In this document: one piece after another, positions 33,419 to 43,171 of the stretch
How the letters are laid out: each line of letters starts with the position of its first letter
Position numbering within the stretch: position 1 is the stretch's first letter
Assembly (NCBI GenBank): GCA_000507305.1
Contig: DF239096.1
Span: 535,500-599,499 of the forward strand
DNA length: 64,000 nucleotides
Direction of reading: 5' to 3'
Source of the DNA: Breviolum minutum Mf 1.05b.01
Lineage: Eukaryota; Sar; Dinophyceae; Suessiales; Symbiodiniaceae
Notes under the pieces: model-generated
Databases searched by the model: none
What the model was told of the DNA's origin: nothing
Seen by the model: only the letters and a program-made list of their open reading frames with translations
Made by a program: the position numbers and the translations under genes

Positions 33419-33702
33419 GGGGATAACGATGGCCATCTCGAATTTCAGGCTGTTGCTTTGCACACAGAGAATCAAACAAGATTAATTCCAGCAAGCGAAA
33501 AAGGGAAATCTATCAAAGATGAAATGTCAAGAATTTTTAATGGAAATAAATTAAAGTTTATGTATGTATATATGTATATATATAAGTTAAAGGTATATAT
33601 ATATATATAATTACTATATGCTTTTTGCTTTTTTATATAAATAACTGCGTAGCGATATTGCGGTGTGACATGCATAAATGAATATCCTCTTGTAGAACGT
33701 TC
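33419..33702. repeat. Duplicated segment, copy 1 (without MITE)
   Basis: This copy matches 34,130-34,540 through GATAAC-ATG-CCATCTC, GAATCAAACAAGATTAATTC, a TATATA tract, and GCATAAATGAATATCCTCTT up to TGTAGAACG. It lacks about 27 bp present in copy 2 and lacks the 100-bp foldback insertion, so it preserves the empty site (AATTACTATATGC near 33,609). Confidence 0.8.
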
Positions 33703-33751
33703 CATGTACTTGTTCATGTGTGTTTTACAATGGATTTCTATTTATGAAATA

Positions 33752-33765
33752 CATTTTGGCTCAAG
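33752..33765 (+). other. Possible spliced-leader relict
   Basis: CATTTTGGCTCAAG equals the last 14 of the 22 bases of the dinoflagellate spliced leader. It overlaps one arm of a 14-bp perfect inverted repeat (33,678-33,691 with 33,763-33,776). It may mark the 5' end of an old cDNA insertion. The upstream eight leader bases are not present. Confidence 0.35.
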
Positions 33766-34129
33766 AGGATATTCATATTGCATAGCGGAAAATTTTTCTT
33801 TCCCCACCCACCCTCACCAGATGAATGTTTTGTCTTATCCACACTTTGTTTCAAATTGTGTTTTCTCGTTGTTGCTTCAAATGATACTCCAAATTTTGGG
33901 TGAGGGGATTGCAAGTAGCTAATGGCTACTCATCTGTTGCGAACTTCGTTGCATTCGACCCAATCCGTCTCACAACCCATTTCGTATCTCAACATCTTTG
34001 GCCTGGCATTCGGCATTTTGCATTCGGTAGTGCAGGCACATCCCTTTTTCGGCGTTTCAATCATCATTACCGTGCTTGTTGCACATTCGAATATCTGTCC
34101 ACCAGTGGTCATTTCTCTTCCCCAAAGGG

Positions 34130-34540
34130 GGGATAACAATGACCATCTCAAATTTCAAGCTGTTGCTTTGCAAGCGGTGACCAAGAAAGGTTTGGTCACC
34201 ACAGAGAATCAAACAAGATTAATTCCAGCAAGCGAAAAAGGGAAATCTATCAAAGATGAAATATCAAGAATTTTTAATGGAAATAAATTAAAGTTTATGT
34301 ATGTATATATGTATATATATAAGTTAAAGGTATATATATATATAATTACCCAAAGGCTCCAACCTTGCACTTTTGCTTCCAAAAGTGATANGAAAGCGCT
34401 TTCCGATATCACTTTTGGATGCAAAAGTGCAAGATTGGAGCCTTTGGGTACTATATGCTTTTTGCTTTTTTATATAAATAACTGCGTAGCGATATTGCGG
34501 CGTGACATGCATAAATGAATATCCTCTTGTAGAACGGCCA
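34130..34540. repeat. Duplicated segment, copy 2 (interrupted by a MITE)
   Basis: Second copy of the segment at 33,419-33,702, carrying an additional 100-bp insertion at 34,349-34,448. A frame of about 50 codons before the AT tract (DHLKFQAVALQAVTKKG, RLIPASEKGKSIKDE) looks protein-derived but is unidentified. The copy ends where the copia gag tail begins. Confidence 0.8.
34349..34448. mobile_element. 100-bp foldback MITE with TA target duplication
   Basis: Two arms of about 42 bp are inverted complements with few mismatches, starting CCCAAAGGCTCC and ending GGAGCCTTTGGG. They flank a centre containing the palindrome GAAAGCGCTTTC. TA lies on both sides, and the paralogous copy at 33,609-33,620 shows the uninterrupted sequence with one TA. 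The single N of the window (34,391) falls at the edge of the hairpin centre, as expected for a structure that disturbs sequencing. Confidence 0.85.
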
Positions 34541-34692
34541 CAGGTTCAGAGCAACCATCTCAAGAACCCGTCAACCCACGAGGAAAAGGTCGTGGCAAAG
34601 GAGGACCTCGTGGCGGTAGCAGAAATTGGCAGAGGAGGTCTGAAAGAAGCTGGTCTGATGGAAGCTGGACGTACTATCCCAGATAACTACGT
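34541..34692 (+). pseudogene. gag: C-terminal tail of copia Gag
   Basis: This frame, ending TAA at 34,690-34,692, encodes an Arg/Gly-rich nucleic-acid-binding tail (NPRGKGRGKGGPRGGSRNWQ) that closes in WTYYPR. The rest of gag is absent: the sequence upstream is the duplicated AT-rich segment. The assignment rests on composition and on position before integrase. Confidence 0.5.
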
Positions 34693-35230
34693 CATTGAAG
34701 AGGAGACTTGAGAGCCGGGCGTAGCGTAGGTTTCACCCACTTGTGAGTGCTTCCTTAGGTGCGTTAGGCCAAAGTTTTCGAATTCTAAAACACGCATGGA
34801 CTTGAAGTTCTTCAGTCCTATAAGACGTTGAAATGATTTTTGCAAGTGACTGAAAAGGATGATGTATTGGTCCTACAGTCGAATTAACAAGTGATGAATT
34901 TCAAGCTATAAGCCAAGTTGAGGACGATGACGTCTGTGTGACCCAGCTGTATAGATCGCCCGGGCCGTTACCGACACGGCCGTGGGGGGTGTTAACAGAA
35001 CTGATGTCATACATGTACCATACATATGTGCATAATATGCACATATACGACGTCCTATCCTTCCTCCTTTGGCTCAAGGCACCGACCTTACTTGATTGCG
35101 AGATTAGGTCAAAAGTGAGTGAGACGGGAGCTGCGCTGCATCTACCATACAGTAGCTGTTCTACAATACTGACCTTATTAGGCAGATATATCGGTGTCAT
35201 ATCCCTTGACAAGAAGACTAGTGAGTCATT
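34693..35230. other. Gap between copia gag tail and integrase; protease not found
   Basis: Neither a DSG/DTG-type protease motif nor a zinc knuckle was found in any frame. TTTGGCTCAAG at about 35,069-35,079 matches the 3' half of the dinoflagellate spliced leader and could be a relict leader from a reverse-transcribed message. This is weak. Confidence 0.35.
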
Positions 35231-37876
35231 TTGAGCAGAAGCAGTTGGAAATTAATTTACGCCACACATCCAGCTCTTCCAGTGGTGCAGCCAAAGCCTC
35301 AGATGCTTGCTACTCCTCCAGCAGACTTTGAAACAATCAGCCGTCATGAGCTAACACACCTTCCTTATGAACCATGGTGTGCAGTATGTGTTGCAAACAA
35401 AGGGAGACCAGAGTCACACGTGACGAATCCAATGCGCCAAACTGAACGTGCAGTGAGTGTGGTGAGTTTCGACCTTTCTTACACAGGGAAGGAAGCTGTC
35501 GATGGTTTACCACGCTTAGTTGAAGCCCAAGCAGATTGGGATGAGAAACTTATTGTTTTGAATGGTTTTGATGGCAAATCAGGATCAGTTTTTGCATTGC
35601 CAGTGCAAAGGAAAAGTGACAGTCATTTTATGACACGTGAGCTTTGTAAGTTCATTTTGCAGCTTGGATATTCAGAAGTGGAACTACGTTGTGACAACGA
35701 AGGCGCTATGTTGCAATTGCAGAGGTTGGTGCAAAAGTGTTTGATGAAGAATGGTTTGAAGGTGACGGTCACTACTTCAAGAGTTGGTGATCATGGTGAC
35801 AATGCATGGGTTGAACAAACTGTTCATCGTGTGAGGCAGCATGCAATGGTGATTTTACAGGGAGTTGAAGAGAAAATAGGTCATCGAATACCTATCACAC
35901 ATCCTATGGCCTCATGGGCTTTCAAGCATGCAGCTTGGATTTTGAATTGCTACTGCCCTCGAAATGGTGTCACTCCTTTTGAAGCAGTTCATGGAAAACA
36001 GTTCACTGGAAGAACTTGCCCTTTTGGTGAAGTTGTCATGGGTTTTGTTGGAATGGAAAACAAGCAGAAAGGCACAGCGAAATGGATGCCTATCATTTTT
36101 CTGGGAACTTCTTCGAACGATATGTTCATTCTTGCACGTGGATCGAGTGTAAGGTTGTCAAAGAGCATCAAACGTATTTTCCCGGAGTGGTTCAAACACA
36201 TTGATCTCTACCGAAGTTTTGAAGTTCATTCCTGGATGATTGAAGGAACCTTAGGAACGAGGATCAAACTATCACCTTTGAAGCATCCTGGCAGAGCAGC
36301 TATTGAAGCAGGTGGGGATCAAGATGCAGATGAAGCAGGAAGTGATCCTGAATCCATTGAAGGTTTAGGAGCTGATTTGACAGATGATACTCCGTTGCTT
36401 TTCTTCAAGCCTGAAGCTGCAGTGATTCCTGATGAAGGGAGACATGCATCTACATCAGTTGCAGAGTCTGGTGCCATGGCAGTGGATGCGCCAGAAACCA
36501 GTGTAGAAGAGCCACCTATGAAAAGGTTGAAAGTTGGAAAGATCACTATGGTACATGTAGATGAAGTTGATGTCATTCGAGATAGTGAGATTGACGTAAG
36601 CATGTTCGAACGAGATGATGTTGACTATCAACAAGGTGGGGATGAAGACAATCTTCACTTTGAAACACCTTCTGGTCTGGATGATAGTATTCTGTGGCTT
36701 CCTTTCACAGAAGAGGAGCCAGTGCTCAGTTCAGATTTGCTGGCTGAGATGGATGCATTAGCAGACAGGTTTGAAGTAGACAGACTTCTTACAATGGGTG
36801 TTTTAGAAAGATCTACTGGTACTGAGGACTCCAGTAACTATGGGAGTTCATTGACTGGAAAGTTTGTTCGTACTTTTCGGAAGAAAGAGCGTGATGGCCA
36901 AATGTGCTGGTATCGTAGGTCGAGATTAGTTGCCAGAGAATACAACTATTTGTCTGTGAGAGAAGACACATTCTCTCCGGCTTCAAATGCAGTAGTCACG
37001 AGAATGATTCCTGCTATGGTGATGTCTGGATTGTATGGACAAGAGCATGTCATTGGTGCTCTTGATATTTCAGATGCATATTTGCAAGTGCCTCAAGAGT
37101 TCAAACGAAGACTCAAAGTTGTTGACCATGGTAACTATGATGACCTTATTATTGCCAAGTGACTGCCGGGTCAGCGAGATGGAGCACGAAGATGGTATTT
37201 CTTCTTTTGTGATTTCCTGGAAAAGCAGTTGAACATGGAATGTTGTTTGGAGCAACCTTCAATCTTGAAGGTGAACAAGGCTGATGGTGGAGGCTGTATG
37301 CTTCTACATGTAGACGATGTTTTGTTCACTATGACAGCAGATTTTATGCACAAGAAATTCCTTCCTGAGTTGAAAAAGGCTTTCAAGTTGTCGGTAACTT
37401 GGGTTGATCGGAAAACTGGTGGAAGCTTCGAGTTTCTAAAAAGGCTTCCTGTTTTCGATGTTGGCTTTGAACGTTTGGATATCTATGGAGAAACCAAACA
37501 TGTGAAGCAGTGTGTCGACATGTTTAGAAAGGCTAATGGAGGCAAGGCAGCTAGATTGCATTGCACTCCAGCCGTGGGACATGTGTTTTCTGGAAAGGAT
37601 GACACAGCATTGCTTGATGAATCTATGTCAGGAACTTATAGATCGCTTGTTGGTTGCATTTTGTATCTTTCACATGAGCGGTCAGATGTGCAACATACAA
37701 TTAAGTGCTTGGCTTCATATTTGAGTTCTCCTACTCAACATGCTTGGACGCAGTTGGGCAGATTGATTGGATACTTGCAGCGTACCAGTGGCTATGGGGT
37801 GCAGATGCGTGGAACTCAGCCTGGTATGTCTTTGTTTGAGAAGTTGGCAGAAGCTGGAAAGCAGAATTGTGAGTAC
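35231..37876 (+). pseudogene. pol: Copia Pol: integrase and reverse transcriptase, with an in-frame TGA
   Basis: The frame opens at a TTG; the first ATG is at about 35,306. Integrase begins with a zinc-binding HHCC box (HELTHLPYEPWCAVC). Catalytic candidates are Asp in VVSFDLSYTG, Asp in LRCDNEGAM and Glu in DNAWVEQTVH. A Glu/Asp-rich linker follows. The RT has FVRTFRKKERDG, LVAREYN, DTFSPAS and ALDISDAYLQVP, then is cut by TGA at 37,160-37,162. In the same frame it resumes with LPGQRDGARRWYFFFCDFL and the catalytic LHVDDVLF. The block before LPGQRDG normally reads through, so the TGA is a point lesion at what was probably a Cys codon. Frame is lost again near 37,880. Confidence 0.85.
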
Positions 37877-39819
37877 TCCTGCTTGAGTCATTCTCTGACT
37901 CAGATTGGCAAGGTGGTAAGGACCTTCGCAGTACTAGCTCTGCAGCCCACTATATCAATGGGAACCTTATCCATTCTAGTTCTCGAAGTCAGCACGTTGT
38001 GAGCTTGTCATCTACTGAAGCCGAATATTATGCCATGACGAGTACCTGCATTGACACGATCTACATTAAACACATTCTGGAATTTCTTTTGGACTGTGAT
38101 GTTGAAGCTCAAGTGAAGGTTGACAATTCAGCAACGAGGCAGATTGCGAACAAGCTGGGAACTTCGAAATTGAGACATGTGCAAGGAAAGCTATTATGGG
38201 TTCAGCAACAAGTCAAGAATGGAGTGCTGAAATTGAAACAGATTCCCACAATGTGGAATCCTGCTGATTTGGGAACCAAAGGCTTGACCAAACGTCGACA
38301 CAATATGCTCTTGTACCTTTTTGGCTTTGTGGACGAAAGGGACGAGCACGTTGGAGATGTGGAGTTCCATGAATTGAAACTTCAAGAAGCTTCAAAGAAT
38401 GCAATCAAGAAGGTCAAGTTGGTGTTGCCTAGTGTTTTGTCACAGAGCTCTTCAAGTTCTCAAGTTGCAAAGCAGGTTGTGCGGATGGCTATGTTGGAAA
38501 TGGTTGGGGCCTTGGGTCAGACAGTGGCTGTGGATGATTCAATTGAGCCCAATGCTATTTCTGAAGATGGTGGTGTAGACCCCATTTTGAACTTTCAGAC
38601 CGTTGGATTGGTCTGTTTTGCGGGTGTCATGCTTGCATTGATGATGGCTTTGTTTTTCATGGTCGTTGATGACAGTGGTGATTCTGGATCAGAAGAATCT
38701 CCAGAAGCTCGTCGAAGAAGATATTTGTTTTCAACTATTAGTGAGACGAGTGACCCAGATTACTGGATGCAGCTTAATCACCATGAAGGGATGAGCGATG
38801 CTTCGAATGATGAGCCTGAAGTCGAGGTTGATGAAGCAGGTCCTCAAGTCAATACTCCTTTGCAGTATGGTATGTTTCATGTATACTTATTCATGCAAGG
38901 AAATTTTCAGCGACTTCGACACTTGATGCAGACAGATCATGCTATGCAAGGTCGTGGTTATACTGTCTTAACATGGTTACTGAAGAATTTGAAAGACTAT
39001 GAAACCAATGGCATCACACCTGGAAGAGTACACCATATGCAACTTCTTCATTGCACTATCAATGAGATGGAGCAAGTAGTTTTGGAACGTGGTGGTAGCC
39101 GTCTTGCTATTCAGGATGTTGGTCAAGGCCAGATCTACCAAAATTTTTCAGACAACCTTCAGTTGGAACCTGAGGGTGAAGAACCAACAGAAGAAGAGAT
39201 TGCAGAGAAAGGTATCCGCCTATGGCAAGAGGAACTTCCAGAGCCAGAGACAGAAGGATCACCAGAGTCTATGGCCAAATGGATGATCAAGAGATTGACT
39301 CGTCGTATAGTCCTTGGTTGTGTAGAAGGAAGACCTGCAATGTGTAGGTATATGGCGATGCGTGAAACTATGCGAGATGTTTTACGAGCATGCAGTCGTT
39401 CAGCTTACAACAGGTCAAGGGCTATGGTGATGATGAATGAGGTGACAGATCTCTCTGTTCACGAAAGTAGTGGTTCAGAAGCTCCAGATCCATTCGACTA
39501 TATGGTGAATGGTATCCCTAATGGAGAGCATCTTTGGGCTAATATTACTTTGACTTCAGATGATTATGAAGAGAATGAAGTCAGAGCACATGGTCCTTTG
39601 GATGCACGGGGACTTGTGGAAAGAGCTTCAACCATCCCTCCTTATATCACAATAGATGGCAATAGATACTACACTGCAAACTTTGATGATCTTCCTGAAG
39701 ACTCATTGTTGGTTGATCATGGTGCAGATTGGGATTTGTTCCATCATGAGCAGTCTGGTTTTCGGTTTCGAGTTCGAAGATGGGAGACGAATGAGGAGTC
39801 CAGACGAAATCCTAGTTGA
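37877..39819 (+). CDS. pol: Copia RNase H with a long C-terminal extension containing a membrane segment
   Basis: In the shifted frame RNase H reads ESFSDSDWQGGKDLRS, SLSSTEAEYYAM and VKVDNSATRQIANKLG, all diagnostic of copia, and LGTKGLTKRRHN closes the domain. About 480 residues follow that are not part of standard copia pol. They include a Ser-rich stretch, a hydrophobic segment of about 23 residues (LVCFAGVMLALMMALFFMVV), and an acidic region with Arg-rich RRRRY. The rest is mostly helical-looking sequence with several MRE/MRD repeats, ending NEESRRNPS before the stop. The extension stays open and compositionally normal, so it was under selection until recently. It could be an envelope-like or membrane-tethering module; function is unknown. 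Confidence 0.7.
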
Positions 39820-41649
39820 TGGTTCAAGATGATTTGCATTACTACTCCATTGCATGGTGGGTAACATGGATCACCATGAATGGCAATCACAGATCATGAC
39901 ATGTGGTATTGACCCGTGTCAGTTTCTCAGCATTGCAAAGAGGATAACTTGGATCTCTATGAATGCAGTTATATTTGCAGTTACAGTTACATATTCTACA
40001 AGATGTATTGCCAGTGATAATTCTGAGTAGAGCCAAAGTTTCACAAATTTCCTTACGTGTACTGATTTTGCATTAGTTGCAACAGGTACATTTAGAAATG
40101 GAGCTAAGACGTGGATGTTGTTTCGTTTTGGTTCGCCGTGTTGTGTTTGTCTGTTTTGGTTGGTGTTTGTTTAAAACAAAGTGGAAAAGCTCCTAGGGTT
40201 GTCAAGTTGAGTGATAAGAGACTCAACATGCCAAGGTGGGGTAACTAGGTTTTCCTAAGTGACTTCCTACCATTTTGGTATATAAACCCTGTAATGTTTG
40301 TAAAGGTTTCACATGCAGTTGAAGTGGATCATGAATAGCATGATACCTGCAATGATGACATGCACATATTGAGGCCCTTTTCATGAGTCAAAAAGTCTGC
40401 TTAGAAGATGCAGAGTGACCTCATGGACAAGTTCACCTCCAAGGTCGGCCTGGATGACACAGTGCCAGGCTTTGTGGATCCTGGCCCGCCTGTGAGTGAG
40501 GAAACTGAGAGGGACCGACACTCTTACCAATCTAAAAAGAAACGTCGTGTCATGAAGATGGAACAGGGAATGACGGGAGCGTCTTCCTCGACCCTTGTGC
40601 TAGGAGAGCAGGAGTGAGGCTCCTTTTGCAAAATAAAAAGATGATCTCCATAGTTGTCAGTTTGCGCAAAAACATATACACTGAAGAAGCACATGGCCAT
40701 GGAACACGCAAGAATGTAGTAGCATGAGACATGATGTTGAAAATCATTGCATTTCTGAATCGGGCGTTCCTTCCACCAAGTGTTGAAGCAATCATGGAAA
40801 GTCAAGCCGCTGTTTTTGATTTGTCATTTTTCATTTTTGATGATACCAAATTTGCTCTCCTGAGGCCAAACGTCGTCGACATGTTTTGCTGCTTGGTTTT
40901 TGCGCGTCGCTTTCCTTTTCTGGGAATGATGTTGACGCTACATTACCTGGAAAGAAAATTGTTCTTGGAAGCCAACCATGTTTCATGAGCATGTCTGATG
41001 AGCAACGCCACGCTTTTCTTGAAAACTCACATGTCACAGCTGCACATTTTTCAGATTTTTTGTGTCGTATCCAGAGCAGCAATCATGTTTCATCATGATG
41101 TTATTGAACATTTGCGTGAACTCGAACATGCATGGTTGCTGCATTTTGTTCCATCCCCATTCAAAAGAAACTTGATACATGAGCCATGAGCCATGTTTCT
41201 GTTAATTGTTTAATTGCTTCCCGACCATGAAAAGAAAACGCCGCCATGCACAGCAGTTTTGTTCCAGAAAACCGTTTGCATTTCAATGAAAGGTCCTTAC
41301 ACGATACTGGTTCTGTGTGACTTAGGATGGACTTAGAGTTGGACTTAGGTTTGGTTTACAACTTCCCAAAAATGTACTTAGTAAGTCCAACAGTTGGACT
41401 TACGAAATGCTTAACTCAGAATTATAAGTCCAACATGTTGGACTTTTACATATTCAAAACCTATGGTACATAAACATGCCAAATTATCTATAGTTGCAAC
41501 TGAAGCGAGTTTACTATTTGCTTATGTATGCCTTAAGATAAACGCACTTGCTAAATGTATATGTGGACTTATAAATCCAACCTGCTAAGTCTCGCAACCA
41601 TGGTTATAAGCAATGTGTTTTTGTGGTGTAAGCAGCGCAAGTATGTACA
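39820..41649. other. Intergenic DNA between the copia element and the second TYR pol
   Basis: A plus-strand frame at 40,408-40,617 starts MQSDLMDKFTSK, is GC-richer than its surroundings and has a basic SKKKRRVMK stretch. It may be a first exon or gene fragment but is unidentified. The 41,320-41,590 interval holds repeated AAGTCCAAC/GTTGGACTT motifs, listed separately. No copia LTR could be matched here. Confidence 0.4.
41324..41590. repeat. Cluster of GTTGGACTTA motifs forming perfect palindromes
   Basis: TGGACTTA or its complement occurs at least seven times. Two sites are near-perfect inverted repeats: GTAAGTCCAAC / GTTGGACTTAC with a 1-base centre at 41,381-41,403, and AAGTCCAACATGTTGGACTT at 41,426-41,445. 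The cluster lies just upstream of the second TYR-type pol and could be regulatory DNA of that element or a small unrecognised transposon. Confidence 0.6.
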
Positions 41650-42900
41650 ACCAGCACCGATCATCCAAGTAGGCAGGAAGAAATAGCCCTCAAAGAAGGC
41701 ATGTCACCTCACTGTGCCAAAGTTCTTGAAAGTAAAAACCTTTTGTTGTTCAAGGAAATGATGGAAGAAAGTAACTACAAGGACTCCGACTTGTTCAACA
41801 ACATAGTGAGAGGTTTCAAGTTGATGGGGGATCTTCCAGTGACGGGAATTTTTCCTTCCAAATCCTCGTTTGCCACCCTCACTGAAGAGCAGGTCCGAGA
41901 CAGTGCAGAGATCAACAGAAAGGCCATCATTGCCACTGCCAAGAGGCCGATGGAGGAAGACATTAAGAAAGGCGTGTATGAAGCGACAATGAAAGAAGTC
42001 GAACAAGGTTGGCTTGAAGGCCCTTTTGAAGCGAAGACTTTGAATCCTAGATCTGTGCTGACCAGACGTTTCGGTGTCAAGCAAACATCCACCAGCCAGG
42101 ACGGATCTCGTGTTGAAAAAGTGAGGCCAATTGACGACTTCACTGAATCCCTTGTTAACCTCACTAATGGATCTCAAGAAAGCATAGTGGTGCATGGTGT
42201 TGACTTCATAGTGGCCTCCATAAGATACAGGTTGAGTAACACTAATGGTTGTCGTGAAGGTACAGGTTCGCAGTTGCTTGCAAAGGCGATAGACTTGAGA
42301 AAAGCATATAAACAGCTTCCTGTTTCTGCATGCAGCCTTGAAGACTCTTTCCTAGGCGTGGTCAACCCCTCATCAAATAAGTTCGAAGTGTATAGGTGCA
42401 ATGTGTTGCCATTCGGCGCCAGAGCGGCTGTCAGTGGCTTCTGTCGGACATCTCACGGCATGTGGCACGTAGGGATGCTTCTTTTGTCGTTGCACTGGAC
42501 TTGTTACTTCGATGATTTCGTGATCATTGAATCTGAGGAGTTGACCAAGCACACGACCTTTATTGCCAACAGTTTCTTCTCCATGTTGGGTTGGGAAACG
42601 TCAGATGAAAAGGGTGGGGTCTTCGCATCGATGGCCAGGGCCCTTGGTGTTGTCTTCGACTTGTCAGACTCCATCCATCTTAAGATCCACGTATGCAATT
42701 CAGAGTCTAGGTGCAAAGAGTTATCTGCTTCTATCCAGGACATTTTGGACAAAGGACGTTTCCGCAGGGCCGAGATGGAAACCTTGAGGGGCAGATTGAT
42801 TTTTGCAGAGAGCCAGGTTTTTGGAAGACTGGCCAAGAAAGCTCTGAGAGAAGTCTCCCGAGTGATCCATGGTGGGGGAATTAATCAAGTCAATCATACT
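41650..42900 (+). pseudogene. pol: Second TYR-type Pol, reverse transcriptase half, split by insertion
   Basis: The frame is open upstream of the ATG at 41,701, so the N terminus is missing. RT motifs: TKAIDLRKAYKQLPV-type block (KAIDLRKAYKQL), VLPFGARAAVSGF and catalytic YFDDF at residue 269 counted from 41,701. A thumb region with METLRGRLIFAESQVFGRLA follows. Element-wide similarity to the pol at 17,884-20,346 is evident in motif order. The protein is cut at 42,900 by the terminal repeat of the 13.5-kb transposon, and its RNase H lies at 56,424-56,991. No gag, methyltransferase or recombinase of this element is present in the window. Confidence 0.85.
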
Positions 42901-42901
42901 A

Positions 42902-42922
42902 AGGTGTTTGATTTCTTCTTGT
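42902..42922 (+). repeat. Left terminal inverted repeat
   Basis: This is a perfect inverted match to 56,398-56,418/19. The match extends outward through TAC/GTA only because the target site itself is palindromic. Inside it, motifs such as CTACTTATAAG recur. Confidence 0.9.
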
Positions 42923-43097
42923 TTCTACTTATAAGAAGATCTGTTCTACTTACAACTACTTATAGTGTAAGTAGTTGTAAGTAGTTTCGACCTTGTTTTT
43001 TTGATTTTTCATTTTTCAAGTTTTGAGCACGTTTTGTATCAAAAATCAGATGTACTTTAAAAATATCAATTTTGATCTGAAAAGTTTCCACAATCTG

Positions 43098-43137
43098 CGG
43101 TGATGACCGTATCTTTTGAAACATCGGTGATGACCGT
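43098..43137. repeat. Palindrome cluster 1: two CGGTGATGACCG copies
   Basis: Copies at 43,098 and 43,125 lie between the transposase stop and the left end. Confidence 0.9.
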
Positions 43138-43171
43138 GGTGAAGTTCCACTGGCTTGAAGCGCGCTTGTTT

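Larger units (their letters stand above)
34541..39819 (+). mobile_element. Ty1/copia-type LTR retrotransposon, disrupted
   Basis: The order gag tail, integrase, RT, RNase H identifies Ty1/copia. No pair of LTRs was recognised, and the protease region between 34,700 and 35,230 is missing or replaced. Two lesions break pol: TGA at 37,160-37,162 and a frameshift near 37,880. The element continues for about 480 codons past RNase H in an unusual extension. The 5' flank is the duplicated segment at 34,130-34,540. Confidence 0.85.

Noticed and set aside
33405..33425. Resemblance to a homing-endonuclease recognition site (TAGGGATTACTGGGGATAAC)
   Set aside because: The order and bases differ from the I-SceI site, and no endonuclease gene is present. 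Treated as coincidence.
20347..37162. UGA reassigned as a sense codon (gag-pol TGA, copia TGA at 37,160, TGA in the RNase H near 32,848)
   Set aside because: Genes such as the recombinase, transposase and cargo genes use TGA as a normal terminator, and dinoflagellate nuclei use the standard code. Lesions or readthrough are simpler.
34541..40400. A pair of long terminal repeats for the copia element
   Set aside because: The duplicated segment at 33,419/34,130 lies entirely on the 5' side, and no match was found downstream of 39,819.
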